Below, in pieces: positions 39,247 to 48,133 of a stretch of 64,000 nucleotides of DNA (position 1 is the first letter of the stretch; every line of letters begins with the position of its first letter). A program made the position numbers and the translations under genes. Under the pieces are notes generated by a model. It saw only the letters and a program-made list of their open reading frames with translations. It was not told the DNA's origin and did not search any database. Origin of the DNA: Leptospira ellinghausenii (GTDB lineage Bacteria > Spirochaetota > Leptospiria > Leptospirales > Leptospiraceae); contig NZ_BFAZ01000009.1 of assembly GCF_003114815.1 (NCBI RefSeq), positions 1,488,001 through 1,552,000 of the forward strand, given 5' to 3'.

Positions 39247-40265
39247 CGAGTTACCACCAGTTTGATTGATTCTTCCAACCATGCTTCTTTTGCCTCTGCA
39301 AAGGAAACAGTTTTTGTGACAATTTTTTCCGGTGTAAACATTCCATTTTGGATCTCAGGGTAAAGTGCTTTCATGGAATCGAGTGATTCCACTCTGCCGA
39401 TATGGATTTCCGCACCTTGGTTGTACATCTCCAAATAAGGAATTTCAAAACGATTGGTCCAAAAGATCGATGCCGAACTGAGGATGGCATTTTTTCCCAT
39501 GGATCGAGTGGCAAATTCCCAACCTTCTTTTGTGGCAGATGCGTCACAAACCAAATCGAACTTATCACTTGGTTTTGGGAACGTAGTTACATGTGTCACA
39601 GGGATTCCAAGTGATGTGGCAAGTTCGATCCTACTGCGATCCGTGTCCACATACAATACTTCCGCTTTTTTTGTTTGGTGGAGGTAAAGAGCTGTGTACA
39701 GTCCAATGCTCCCCGCATTCCCGCCAACGACTAGAGTTTTTGGATCTTTTTTTCGCTCTAAAAATCGACCTGCTAACTTCCAAACTTCGGCAATGTTATC
39801 ACTGAGACTCGCAATGCCAACAGGGTTAATCTTAGGATCCACGGGAAGTAACATTTGTTTTGCGTAAGGAACTTTGATGAGTTCCGATATGGCACCACCT
39901 ACATTGTGAGCACCAGGTGGCATTCCATAGGCTGAAGTATAAGGAACTGTTTCACATGAATTGGTATGTATCGATAAACACGTTGGACATGTACCACAGG
40001 AGATTTGGAAAGGAATTGCAACCACTGATCCAATTTGGAATTGTCCACTGAGTTCGTCCGATAGAGATTTGATACGACCAACAAACTCGTGTCCTACGGG
40101 GAAAGGTGCACGGAATAATGTTTCTCCTCGTACGATGGGTAAATCCAAATCACAACGAGCAATGGCGATGGGTTCTACAAGTGCTTGGTTTTCACCTGTG
40201 ATAGTAGGGGTTTCTACTTCTTCCCATTCAAGGATCCCTTTTTTCCGAAAGACGAGTCGTAACAT
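39243..40265 (-). CDS. Zinc-dependent alcohol dehydrogenase (MDR family)
   Basis: 340 aa medium-chain dehydrogenase/reductase. Catalytic zinc site: ARCDLDLP (Cys near 38) and GHEFVG (His near 58). The structural-zinc loop CGTCPTC plus a fourth Cys seven residues on lies near 90-104. The NAD(P)-binding Rossmann turn is VVGGNAGSIGLY near 178. Oxidises an unknown alcohol. The stop is overlapped by the DUF4846 gene. Confidence 0.9.
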   Translation of the reverse strand: MLRLVFRKKGILEWEEVETPTITGENQALVEPIAIARCDLDLPIVRGETLFRAPFPVGHEFVGRIKSLSDELSGQFQIGSVVAIPFQISCGTCPTCLSIHTNSCETVPYTSAYGMPPGAHNVGGAISELIKVPYAKQMLLPVDPKINPVGIASLSDNIAEVWKLAGRFLERKKDPKTLVVGGNAGSIGLYTALYLHQTKKAEVLYVDTDRSRIELATSLGIPVTHVTTFPKPSDKFDLVCDASATKEGWEFATRSMGKNAILSSASIFWTNRFEIPYLEMYNQGAEIHIGRVESLDSMKALYPEIQNGMFTPEKIVTKTVSFAEAKEAWLEESIKLVVTR

Positions 40266-40320
40266 ATGAAGCTCCGTATACCGAACGGTCTACCTTTGAC
40301 CTTGTCTCAAAATTTGGCAA

Positions 40321-41148
40321 CTAAAATTGTTGGAACCAGTTTGGCAATTTTGGCATCTCTGTTTCTTCCCAAGTCCAGTCACCAAGGACAGTGACAATTG
40401 GTGATTGGGTTTGTAGTGCTTTTGTGAGACCTCGTGTAAGGTCTTCTCTCGCAGTGGGTCTGTAAGGAGTGCCAAATTGGCTTTGAAAGGATTCTTTTTC
40501 GTGTTCCCAAGCATAAGAAAGGAAAAAATCCATAAACTTCTCGTTAGATGTTTCAAATTTGTTTTTAAGTTGCAGAAGGTCAGGGTGGTTTGTTTTTTTC
40601 ATCGTCCTTTGTAATACGATGGATATACCTCTTACACTTTTAGAAAAAAATGTCCCTGCTCTCACAATACGTCGTTTTGATGGATTCTCCAATGCCCAGA
40701 GATCGGCCTTGTACTTTGCAATTCCCATGGATCCATAGAATGCAAGAGTATGGCTTAGCCAATAAAACGCTGAATAGGCGACAGTGAGTTCCGGTGCAAA
40801 TTCCTTTTCCAAACTCACCATGGGATCCAAACAAATTCCTAAGGTATTGATTATTTGTTCGTTTGTACTTTCTTCAATGGGAAAACCAACCTCACCAAGT
40901 GCCGGTGTGTAAATGAGAGCCTTAATCTGTTTGGATCTTCCATGTTTTTCAAAATCATCTAAGATGGAATTTGTAAGCCCAGGTTCTGCTCGTTTTCCAA
41001 ATAAGGTCAGATTTGCATTCGACACAGGTTCATTTGTTGTTGTGGATGTAATGATAAAGGCATTTGGGTCTGAGATACGGATGGCTTGGATGGCACTTTG
41101 TCCCGCTTCCCCCGAACCACCTATTATTAAATATTGATTTTGTCCCAT
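40321..41148 (-). CDS. SDR-like NAD(P)-binding protein
   Basis: 275 aa. The N-terminal Rossmann motif IIGGSGEAGQSAIQAI (residues 7-22) fits GGxGxxG nucleotide binding. A Tyr...Lys pair (SMGIAKYKADLW near 135-146) may match the SDR YxxxK but the spacing is loose, so it could be an atypical or extended SDR. Substrate unknown. Same direction as the alcohol dehydrogenase (55-bp gap), so perhaps one redox operon 38461-41148. Confidence 0.75.
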   Translation of the reverse strand: MGQNQYLIIGGSGEAGQSAIQAIRISDPNAFIITSTTTNEPVSNANLTLFGKRAEPGLTNSILDDFEKHGRSKQIKALIYTPALGEVGFPIEESTNEQIINTLGICLDPMVSLEKEFAPELTVAYSAFYWLSHTLAFYGSMGIAKYKADLWALENPSKRRIVRAGTFFSKSVRGISIVLQRTMKKTNHPDLLQLKNKFETSNEKFMDFFLSYAWEHEKESFQSQFGTPYRPTAREDLTRGLTKALQTQSPIVTVLGDWTWEETEMPKLPNWFQQF

Positions 41149-41234
41149 GAATCCCTACCTGAATGTTTTAAAGGCTCTAATTTTCGATTGATCATGGTAA
41201 AGTCTCTTAGATTCTTTATCGGAACAAGCGAAAT

Positions 41235-42875
41235 ATGAAAACGATTCTATCCTGCTCCAATTGTCTTAGTGGTCATTCCATTTCCTCATCCAAACTGGAA
41301 GGCAAAAAAGGAAAATACCGATGTAAAAAATGTTCCATTTGGAACCATTTTGATTTCCGAAAGAACCTCACTGGAGAAAGATCCGACTCACTCGTGTTAT
41401 TTGATCTCAATTTTATTGGTCAAATTCCCAACCATACCCTTCAAGGACAAATTTTTGGAAGGTATACGACAAACTTTGTATCGGAGTGGTCAAATGAAGA
41501 ATTAGTTTTTTTGAAAGACGAAGAGGGAAACGATGATGATGTTCGGATTTCCTTATCTGGACTTCCTGAAATTGTTCGTTTAAAAAATTTTGATTATGAC
41601 ATCACAACAACGACTCCTTCCAAAACTCTCAGTATCATCATCAATCATAATGTAAACACTTCTCCCGTTAGACTTTCCTTAACGGTAGAAAATTATGACC
41701 ATGCACTTGTGAATGGAAAATTGTATTTAGCAATTTCTGATGAGTGGAATACCTTTTTACATGGTAGTTTTACTGCTACTCATGTTTATAAAATTGAGTT
41801 TGATGAATATGGCGTAGCAAACAAAGAACTTCCCGATTTTATCTCAATTTATTTAGCATCCAAAATTTATGCGTTGTCTGGAAATATTTTATTATTACAA
41901 AAACATTATCCATCCTTAACAGAAAAGGAAAAAGATGAATTACTCACACTTGTGATGTACCATTGGCCCGAAAACCAAACAACAATTTCGGAAGTACATT
42001 TCAAAGAAGCAAACATCCAATCAAAATTCCAGCTCACACAGCGAAAACTGAACGAAACATTTATTTTTTTAATCTCCAACCAATTAAAACCAAATGCAAA
42101 CCATTGGCACATCATTCATGATGTTGTTTGCCATTCAGAGTCCGAACCAATCTTTATTCCCATTCTCAAATCAAAATTTCCCGAAGAATACCACCAAAAC
42201 TTAGGAAATCAATTAGAATCAAAAAATGAAGACAAAACTTTAGATTGGTTAGATGAAGATGACGTTTATTTATTGGATTCTTTTGTAAGAACGGTTGGAT
42301 CCTTAGATTATATCATCAAAGATTCCATTCGCAATCCTCTTGGATTTACGTTATTACAAGAGGCATTTGTAAGATCTAAATTCAAATCATGTATGCGTTT
42401 ATTGGAAAGAGGGGCAAACCCCAATATTTTAGATGCAAACGGAGAATCTGCCATCTTCAAATTATGCCAAGACAACAAACTACGTTTGCAAGAGAAAACA
42501 ACACTCATGGATGAACTCATCAAACGTGGTGCTCAGGTAAACTTACAATCGGTAAATGGAATGTCACCTCTCCATTGGTGTTCTGTTTTTGGAGAACCAA
42601 GTTTAGCAAAACGACTCATCCAAGCAGGTGTTGACATTCACATAACGGATCAAATTGGAAGTACAGCTCTACACGAAGCTTGTAAATTTGGAAATTCTTC
42701 TGTCCTTGCTTTATTACTAGAATCGGGAGCTAAGGCGAATGGGAAAACCTTAGAGGAAAAAACGGGACGTGATTTAGCTTTTGAAAATTTAGAAATTGCC
42801 GAATTGGAATCAGACGAAGAGAAAAAGAACCGTTACCAAAGGGTTCTTTCTCTCCTTGATGTGTACGGTGGTTAG
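41235..42875 (+). CDS. Ankyrin-repeat protein with N-terminal zinc ribbon
   Basis: 546 aa. Residues 7-35 hold two Cys pairs (CSNC and CKKC) that form a zinc-ribbon of the MJ0042/zinc-finger type found at the N terminus of bacterial envelope-associated regulators. The middle (about 50-370) is unrecognised, with a beta-rich part followed by helices. Three or four ankyrin repeats lie near 375-535 (GFTLLQEAFVRSKFKSCMRLLERGANPN, MSPLHWCSVFGEPSLAKRLIQAG, GSTALHEACKFGNSSVLALLLESGA). A cytoplasmic scaffold is likely. Its stop overlaps that of the convergent ABA4-like gene by 4 nt. Confidence 0.82.
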   Translation: MKTILSCSNCLSGHSISSSKLEGKKGKYRCKKCSIWNHFDFRKNLTGERSDSLVLFDLNFIGQIPNHTLQGQIFGRYTTNFVSEWSNEELVFLKDEEGNDDDVRISLSGLPEIVRLKNFDYDITTTTPSKTLSIIINHNVNTSPVRLSLTVENYDHALVNGKLYLAISDEWNTFLHGSFTATHVYKIEFDEYGVANKELPDFISIYLASKIYALSGNILLLQKHYPSLTEKEKDELLTLVMYHWPENQTTISEVHFKEANIQSKFQLTQRKLNETFIFLISNQLKPNANHWHIIHDVVCHSESEPIFIPILKSKFPEEYHQNLGNQLESKNEDKTLDWLDEDDVYLLDSFVRTVGSLDYIIKDSIRNPLGFTLLQEAFVRSKFKSCMRLLERGANPNILDANGESAIFKLCQDNKLRLQEKTTLMDELIKRGAQVNLQSVNGMSPLHWCSVFGEPSLAKRLIQAGVDIHITDQIGSTALHEACKFGNSSVLALLLESGAKANGKTLEEKTGRDLAFENLEIAELESDEEKKNRYQRVLSLLDVYGG

Positions 42876-43297
42876 AATCCAAATCGTTTTGTTTTGATCA
42901 CCTTAACTACTAAATACAATACGAGCCCCGCTGGCCCATAATAGAAAGTGAGGAAATGAATGGGAACAAGATACAGTCGATGGATTCCATTTAATTTTCC
43001 ATCTTCTGCTTCCCAAGTTCCTATAAACAAATCAAACGATAGGTAGTGCACCCATCCAGCTAACAGGAATTCATCGTTTGTAAATAGAGAACGTACCGAT
43101 TCCAAACTCGAAAAATTCCCTTCTGCCTTTCCAAATCCTAGAGATAGGGAAAAAATGTATAACCCTCCCAGAAATAGACCAGAAATCAGAACTCGTAGGT
43201 ATGGTATCACCTTATTTTGGTTTGGTGTAAGGATTAATACAATCCACGATAGAAGTGCAATGGAATTGGCAATCGTAAACATAAGAGATGGGTTCAT
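42872..43297 (-). CDS. ABA4-like (DUF4281) membrane protein
   Basis: 141 aa, four membrane helices. The family signature is GWVHYLSFDLFIGTW near 77-91 and the following LVPIHFLTFYYGPAGLVLYL. ABA4 of plants is needed for neoxanthin formation; bacterial members have no proven role, though carotenoid chemistry is a natural guess. Start overlaps the stop of the upstream membrane protein gene (ATGA). Confidence 0.85.
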   Translation of the reverse strand: MNPSLMFTIANSIALLSWIVLILTPNQNKVIPYLRVLISGLFLGGLYIFSLSLGFGKAEGNFSSLESVRSLFTNDEFLLAGWVHYLSFDLFIGTWEAEDGKLNGIHRLYLVPIHFLTFYYGPAGLVLYLVVKVIKTKRFGF

Positions 43298-44217
43298 GTG
43301 GTTACCTTTTTCACAGAGAATTTTGGAGAGGAAAATAGACGAATGAAGAGTGTAGTCAGAACTAAAACAATCAGCCCATAACTACCAGTAAAAAAACGAT
43401 GAAAACCAAAAATCGAGTAACCCATCAATGTTTGAACCACCATCAGTCCATTCATCATGAGTAAAAAAACTCCAATCAATCGAATGATCATCCTATGTTC
43501 TTTCCTTTCTGCGAGTGGCATAAGAAAAGCAGCCAATACAAAGAAGACCTGCATCACATGCATTCCGAAAAAATGAGGGACTCGCATGTCACCAATCACT
43601 GTACTCCAACCAAAAAAATAGAGGCCTTGTCCCGCTTCCCCCTTTCCAAAGTTATGTGATCCACTTGTTTGGTAAATTCCTTGTTTCATTAGATCCAATT
43701 GTTCAGGGCGTGGAGTAGTCATAAAGAATCCAATGATCATTCCAAAACCAGCGATGAAAAGACCCCAAAGTAGGCTTTCCTTCACAGCCTTTGGAATCTG
43801 TTTTTGTTTGAGGATGGGCAGGATCATTCCTAAATGGAAAAGCCAAAATATGGAAATACTGGTTCCCATAAGAGAAAACACTATTTGGTTCCAAGCATTG
43901 GTAACATTAAAGTGGCTATTTTCTCCTCTGGCTGCTTGCGCTGTGATGAGGATAATTTCAATGGCAGAGGTGATGGTGAGTGCAATTTGAGTGTTTCGAT
44001 TAAACCTCCAATTTGCCAAAAATCGTTCCAAAACCCAAAGGGTTGAAAACGAATAGATCCCCAAGGATAAAGTAAACTTGATCGGTTTGATCCAAAGATT
44101 CACCCCCAAAAGGGTTCTTGTATCTAATAAAAGCAGGGGAATCATGGTTATCGTGAGCACTGCCATTGAGATTCCATTCCAAAAAAGTGGTTGTCTTTTG
44201 ATGTTGGTGTATTCCAT
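43294..44217 (-). CDS. Polytopic membrane protein of unknown function
   Basis: 307 aa, about eight membrane helices. It includes conserved-looking polar segments (LWIKPIKFTLSLG near 41-53, TTPRPEQLD near 165, GDMRVPHFFGMHVMQ near 207-221) with several His residues in helices, as in haem or quinone membrane proteins. Translationally coupled to the ABA4-like gene. A canonical promoter ends only 9 bp before the ATG, so the mRNA may be nearly leaderless; an alternative internal ATG is at 44166. Confidence 0.72.
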   Translation of the reverse strand: MEYTNIKRQPLFWNGISMAVLTITMIPLLLLDTRTLLGVNLWIKPIKFTLSLGIYSFSTLWVLERFLANWRFNRNTQIALTITSAIEIILITAQAARGENSHFNVTNAWNQIVFSLMGTSISIFWLFHLGMILPILKQKQIPKAVKESLLWGLFIAGFGMIIGFFMTTPRPEQLDLMKQGIYQTSGSHNFGKGEAGQGLYFFGWSTVIGDMRVPHFFGMHVMQVFFVLAAFLMPLAERKEHRMIIRLIGVFLLMMNGLMVVQTLMGYSIFGFHRFFTGSYGLIVLVLTTLFIRLFSSPKFSVKKVTT

Positions 44218-44220
44218 AAT

Positions 44221-44278
44221 GTAGACAGTGTAAACCTAGATGTAGGCTCTGTCAACATAAAAAGTATACATTGTAAAC
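44221..44278. promoter_or_regulatory. Three evenly spaced 15-bp operator-like palindromes
   Basis: Sites GTAGACAGTGTAAAC (44221-44235), GTAGGCTCTGTCAAC (44242-44256, weaker) and GTATACATTGTAAAC (44264-44278) share the core GTNNACANTGTNNAC; the outer two are near-perfect palindromes. Centres are 21 and 22 bp apart, two helical turns, so dimers would bind on the same DNA face. They lie between the divergent TetR gene and the membrane operon, and the first covers the -10 box of the latter. Confidence 0.65.
44227..44255 (-). promoter_or_regulatory. Canonical sigma-70 promoter for the ABA4-like operon
   Basis: On the minus strand: TTGACA (44255-44250), a 17-bp spacer and TACACT (44232-44227). Transcription would begin near 44220, about 3 nt before the ATG at 44217. 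Both boxes lie inside the operator-like palindromes, which fits repression by the TetR protein. Confidence 0.65.
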
Positions 44279-44283
44279 ATTTT

Positions 44284-44970
44284 ATGAAACCATTCAAAAA
44301 ACAAACAACACCTAAAAAAACGAAAACTCCCACCCCTAAACCTTCTATGTCCCCAACAGCAGGTTACCACCACGGGAATTTACGAGAAGAGGTTTTGGAA
44401 CACTCTCGGAAGGTTTTGGAAAAAACAGGAGTTTCGTCGCTTAGCCTTAGGGACATTGCTTCTGATTTGGGTGTGAGCCATACGGCTCCCTACCGGCATT
44501 TTCCCAAAAAAATGGACCTGCTGCAAGCATTAGTCGCTGAAGGTTTTCGAGAACTGGCACTTGCGATGAAACGTGCTTGGGACAGTTCAGAGGATCCGCT
44601 AACAAAAGTCCGAATAGCTGGAGAAGAATACATTTACTTATTACTCAATAATCCACGTAGAACAGAACTTATGTTTGGTGGTGAAATTTATGTTTCTGGA
44701 GATCCATTGTCAGATGATTTACGAGAATGTGGAAATGAAGCATACATGGGTATGTTTCGAATTGTTGAATATGGACAAAACCAATTGGTTTTAAAAAAAT
44801 CAGTACCAACAGCAACACTCATGATGAGTTTTTGGAGTGGTGTCCATGGATTTGCCGTATTGAATGAACGGAAATGGAAATCGATCCAATCTTCTGAGGA
44901 AGAAAAAAAGTCCTTTCAAAAGGAAGTTTTACAGATTTTGGAAATTATGATTGAAGGGACACGTCTGTAA
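44284..44970 (+). CDS. TetR/AcrR family repressor (WHG C-terminal domain)
   Basis: 228 aa from the ATG at 44284; an upstream in-frame ATG at 44191 would run through the operators and the divergent start. Basic N-terminal extension (about 1-30, Lys/Thr/Pro). HTH near 52-80 (SLRDIASDLGVSHTAPYRHF), with the WHG-type C-terminal ligand domain following to the end. It probably represses itself and the divergent membrane operon through the three palindromes. Its 3' end overlaps the convergent HATPase gene by 26 bp. Confidence 0.88.
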   Translation: MKPFKKQTTPKKTKTPTPKPSMSPTAGYHHGNLREEVLEHSRKVLEKTGVSSLSLRDIASDLGVSHTAPYRHFPKKMDLLQALVAEGFRELALAMKRAWDSSEDPLTKVRIAGEEYIYLLLNNPRRTELMFGGEIYVSGDPLSDDLRECGNEAYMGMFRIVEYGQNQLVLKKSVPTATLMMSFWSGVHGFAVLNERKWKSIQSSEEEKKSFQKEVLQILEIMIEGTRL

Positions 44971-45529
44971 AGTAAACAATTCGGCTTGTGATGATGGTGG
45001 AATCACCTTCTGTTTCTAAAGTAACTTCCATTTCCACAGGATAATCTTTTAATACCATAATGAGACCGATCCCCGAACGACTGGACTCCGGGTCATTGGA
45101 TTCTATCTTTTGAAAGTACAATTTCTCTAAGTCTTTTGCCGAGAAAATTTCTTTTAAACTTGTTTCATAAGCAGACACATTCGATTCATTTGTTTTGTTT
45201 CGGACTAACATTTCAAAAGATTTCCCCCGATGGATCAGAGAAATTTCAATATCTGCTTTTTTATCATATGAATACTTGGCTGCATTTTCCAAAAGTTCGT
45301 TAAATACAGTGGAGATCGAATTGACAATCTCTGAATTTTTCATGTCCATCGAATCGGTTGGTACATTGGGTAAAAACGAAAACCCGTAGAAATAACCAAT
45401 AAAATCGGAAAGAATTCCAATACGGCGCCAGTAACGCATCAAATCCAATGGTTTTAAATGGATTTCAATGATGGACTCTGGTTCTTTTTCAGAAAAAGCA
45501 GTGTGAGTTAGATTGCCATATTTTCGCAT
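44945..45529 (-). CDS. slr1658-type HATPase regulator (copy 1)
   Basis: 194 aa. A central HATPase_c-like part holds the N box STVFNELLENAAKYS (near 78-92) and a glycine-box segment SRSGIGLIMVLKDYP (near 152-166). It is related to the Synechocystis slr1658 group (family name from memory) and clearly paralogous to the protein at 49682-50239, sharing the opening YWRRxG and the NELLENAxKxS and SGxGLxMxLKDYP blocks. Such proteins may act as serine kinases of STAS antagonists. Last gene of a minus-strand operon with the cyclase and SpoIIE phosphatase (31-bp gap). Confidence 0.78.
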   Translation of the reverse strand: MRKYGNLTHTAFSEKEPESIIEIHLKPLDLMRYWRRIGILSDFIGYFYGFSFLPNVPTDSMDMKNSEIVNSISTVFNELLENAAKYSYDKKADIEISLIHRGKSFEMLVRNKTNESNVSAYETSLKEIFSAKDLEKLYFQKIESNDPESSRSGIGLIMVLKDYPVEMEVTLETEGDSTIITSRIVYFTDVSLQS

Positions 45530-45560
45530 ATTCGTAGTTCAACTAAGAAATGTAGCGGAA

Positions 45561-46496
45561 TTACTTCAATGCCGCAAGCGCTTTTTCTAATGCATTTTGC
45601 ATTAATCGGCGTTCTTCGGGGTTTGTGCTGAGTTTGTCAAAGTGTAATGGTTTGAGAAGGAAACCTTTTCCATCAAATTTTAAGAATGGATTGTCCTTTT
45701 TATCTTTTTCATCTTTGAGTCCAATCACCTGAAACGTTTCAATAGGAGTATGTACACCTTTTACAACAATTTCTCCCTTGGGAATGGTATCGATGTATTC
45801 GTCTATCAGTGATTTGGTTGCATTTGAAATCAATATTTCTCCTGCCTCGGATGCATGTTCCAAACGAGAAGCAACATTCACAGGACCACCAATGATCGTA
45901 TAATCCATTCGTTCGTTGGTTCCAAAATTACCAACCGTCACATAACCTGTATTGATTCCGATTCTACAGGTTAAGTTGTGGTTGATACCTGATTTTCTCC
46001 AATACTCGTCTAACGCAGGCAAACTATCACGCATCTCAATTGCCATTCTGACACAGTTTAGTGCATGAGCTTTGTCATTTTCAAATGTTGGTGCCCCAAA
46101 AAAAATCATTATGGCATCGCCAATGAATTTGTCGATGGTCCCGCCATATTTAATCGCGATGCTTGACATAACATCAAGGTATTGGTTGAGGCAATCAGAA
46201 AGGATTTCCGGTTCAATTGAATCTGTAATGGTAGTAAAACCAACAATGTCAGAGAAAAAGATGGTGAGTTTTCGTCTTTGGTGGGAAATTGATGTTTCTA
46301 CTTCTGCACCCGTAATCATCTCGTACAATTGAGGGGAGAGGTAACGACGCATACGATCCAAATACATTTGGATCTTTTTGTTATTTTCTAAGAGTTCGTT
46401 TTCGATTTCTGTAGAATGATCAATAATGTTTTGGTAAAGAACTTCCAACTCTGCATATTTGGCTCGTTCCTCTTCCAAAACTTTTTCATTCTCCAT
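45561..46496 (-). CDS. Class III adenylate cyclase (soluble)
   Basis: 311 aa. N-terminal coiled coil (about 3-50), then the cyclase catalytic domain (about 72-255). Both metal-binding Asp are present (FFSDIVGFTTI near 81-91; FIGDAIMIFFGAP near 125-137). The adenine-selecting Lys is in TIDKFIGD and the partner Asp in RMDYTIIGGPVN, and the transition-state Asn and Arg are in NVASRLE. So ATP is the predicted substrate and cAMP the product. The coiled coil probably pairs it into a dimer and may couple it to the SpoIIE membrane protein encoded 6 bp upstream. Confidence 0.92.
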   Translation of the reverse strand: MENEKVLEEERAKYAELEVLYQNIIDHSTEIENELLENNKKIQMYLDRMRRYLSPQLYEMITGAEVETSISHQRRKLTIFFSDIVGFTTITDSIEPEILSDCLNQYLDVMSSIAIKYGGTIDKFIGDAIMIFFGAPTFENDKAHALNCVRMAIEMRDSLPALDEYWRKSGINHNLTCRIGINTGYVTVGNFGTNERMDYTIIGGPVNVASRLEHASEAGEILISNATKSLIDEYIDTIPKGEIVVKGVHTPIETFQVIGLKDEKDKKDNPFLKFDGKGFLLKPLHFDKLSTNPEERRLMQNALEKALAALK

Positions 46497-46502
46497 AATG
46501 TC

Positions 46503-48014
46503 TTAGCCTCGTTTTCTCATGATCATGATTGTGATGTCATCGTATACATCCATTCCATCAATGAATACATAGATGTCTTGGAAGATAGCTGCTAAAATTT
46601 CATCCGTTGAAGGAAGGTCCGCATGTTTTTCCAAGGATTCAATCAACCGATGGGATCCGAACTGTTCTCGTTTTGGATTTTCTGCTTCTGTTGCACCATC
46701 TGTATAAAGTAAGATGATATCCTTTGGTTGTAAAGGAATGGGTTTTTCATGAATGAATTCATCAATGGATTCTGTTAAACCAACTAACATTCCATTGTCG
46801 ACAGTATCGATGATTTCTGTTTTTTTCGTAGCATGGCGGTATACCATAATGGTTTCGTGTTGGCCAGCTGTTGTAAACACTCCGTTTTTGTAAGAAAATA
46901 AAGAGAGTGTTAGGTTACGAATGTCATTCATCCTCATGTGGATGTTAGAAAACAAAATGGAGTTGATGGACCGAAGTGATTCACGTAAAGAAATGACTTT
47001 GGATCGTAACGTTGTGATAAATGCGGACTGTGTCATGAGCATCACCACACCAGAAGCAAGACCATGGTCTGTTACGTCTCCAATACCAATGTATACCGTT
47101 CCATCTTCATGGTGGACAACATCATAATAGTCCCCACCCACTTCATTGGCTGAGTCCATTCGAGCGGAAATTTCTAACTCACCGATTTGTTTTAATTCCT
47201 CATTACGGGGAAGTACCATGGCTTGGATTTGCCTTGCTACGTCTAATTCCATACCGAGGCGCATGTTCTCTTCGAGGATGGCTTGTTTTTCTGTATTAAA
47301 AATTAAGTCAGCTTGTTCTTGCGTGGTTCGGGATGTGTTGAGGATGGCGTATAAAATCAAACCACCTGTAACGACCATATAAAGTAAGATGAGAAAAATT
47401 CCCATCGGTACGGCACTGACAAGAAAGAAGGAACTGTTTTCTTCTAAGAAGTTTGGTTTGAGATACTCTGACAACTCCATGAGTTTTGCATTGAGGTCTG
47501 TCATCTCAGGATAAAAATAAATGGTGAGCGATGCATACTCAACAATGAGCACAACCACTGCAAAGATGATAGTCTTAGTATTATTACGTATGGATGCAAG
47601 AGCGATGAGGATGAAGAAGACATAAATCATCGGTGCTGCATACACAAGACTTGGGTTTTTTTGGGAGTAAGCCGTATACCCTGTAACAAATGTAAGGAGA
47701 GTGATCTCTAAAAAAGAAGAAGAGAATTTAAATATATTGAGATATTTACCCGACTTCTTTAATGAATATAGAACAACGAAGTTGTAACAGAGTAAAACTA
47801 AGATGGCAGAGATTTGGTAATAAAACTCTACAGGAGGACGACCCGAAAGTAGTCCGAGAGTGGCAAAGATAACCAAAAACCCCAGGAAAAAAAATCGGAA
47901 TTTTGTGGCGAAGGTTTCGGCCCTAAATTCCCCCTGGAAGGCAATCTCTTTAAGTTGTTTCTTGTAGTAGTCCGAGAGGACGAAGCGATTTTCGTTGGAA
48001 GAGGATTGCGGCAT
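46503..48014 (-). CDS. Membrane sensor PP2C (SpoIIE/RsbU-type) phosphatase
   Basis: 503 aa. Six or so membrane helices in residues about 40-230, a linker helix (about 235-262), then the SpoIIE catalytic domain (about 270-503) with the metal motifs SANEVGGDYYDV (near 287-298), GIGDVTDHGLASG (near 311-323), and DIILLYTDGATEAE (near 441-454). It should dephosphorylate a phospho-STAS protein. It is transcribed with the adenylate cyclase and the slr1658-type HATPase, divergent from the GNAT-cNMP gene (119-bp gap). Confidence 0.92.
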   Translation of the reverse strand: MPQSSSNENRFVLSDYYKKQLKEIAFQGEFRAETFATKFRFFFLGFLVIFATLGLLSGRPPVEFYYQISAILVLLCYNFVVLYSLKKSGKYLNIFKFSSSFLEITLLTFVTGYTAYSQKNPSLVYAAPMIYVFFILIALASIRNNTKTIIFAVVVLIVEYASLTIYFYPEMTDLNAKLMELSEYLKPNFLEENSSFFLVSAVPMGIFLILLYMVVTGGLILYAILNTSRTTQEQADLIFNTEKQAILEENMRLGMELDVARQIQAMVLPRNEELKQIGELEISARMDSANEVGGDYYDVVHHEDGTVYIGIGDVTDHGLASGVVMLMTQSAFITTLRSKVISLRESLRSINSILFSNIHMRMNDIRNLTLSLFSYKNGVFTTAGQHETIMVYRHATKKTEIIDTVDNGMLVGLTESIDEFIHEKPIPLQPKDIILLYTDGATEAENPKREQFGSHRLIESLEKHADLPSTDEILAAIFQDIYVFIDGMDVYDDITIMIMRKRG

Positions 48015-48083
48015 AGAGTAAAGGTTTCTTTCTTTATATTTCGTTCTAGAGAATGCGGAAAATTAACTGATAACGTCATACAT

Positions 48084-48100
48084 TTTGCATAAATTGCAAA
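48084..48100. promoter_or_regulatory. 17-bp palindrome in the divergent SpoIIE / GNAT-cNMP promoter region
   Basis: TTTGCA-N5-TGCAAA is symmetrical and located 34 bp before the GNAT-cNMP start and 70 bp before the SpoIIE start. It is not a CRP-type TGTGA-N6-TCACA site. Possible regulator site. Confidence 0.3.
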
Positions 48101-48133
48101 TGATTTTTCAAATTTTTAAGGAGGACGGCGCGT

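Noticed and set aside
48084..48100. CRP-type cAMP receptor site next to the cAMP genes
   Set aside because: The palindrome TTTGCA-N5-TGCAAA does not match TGTGA-N6-TCACA, and no CRP-family DNA-binding gene is in the window.
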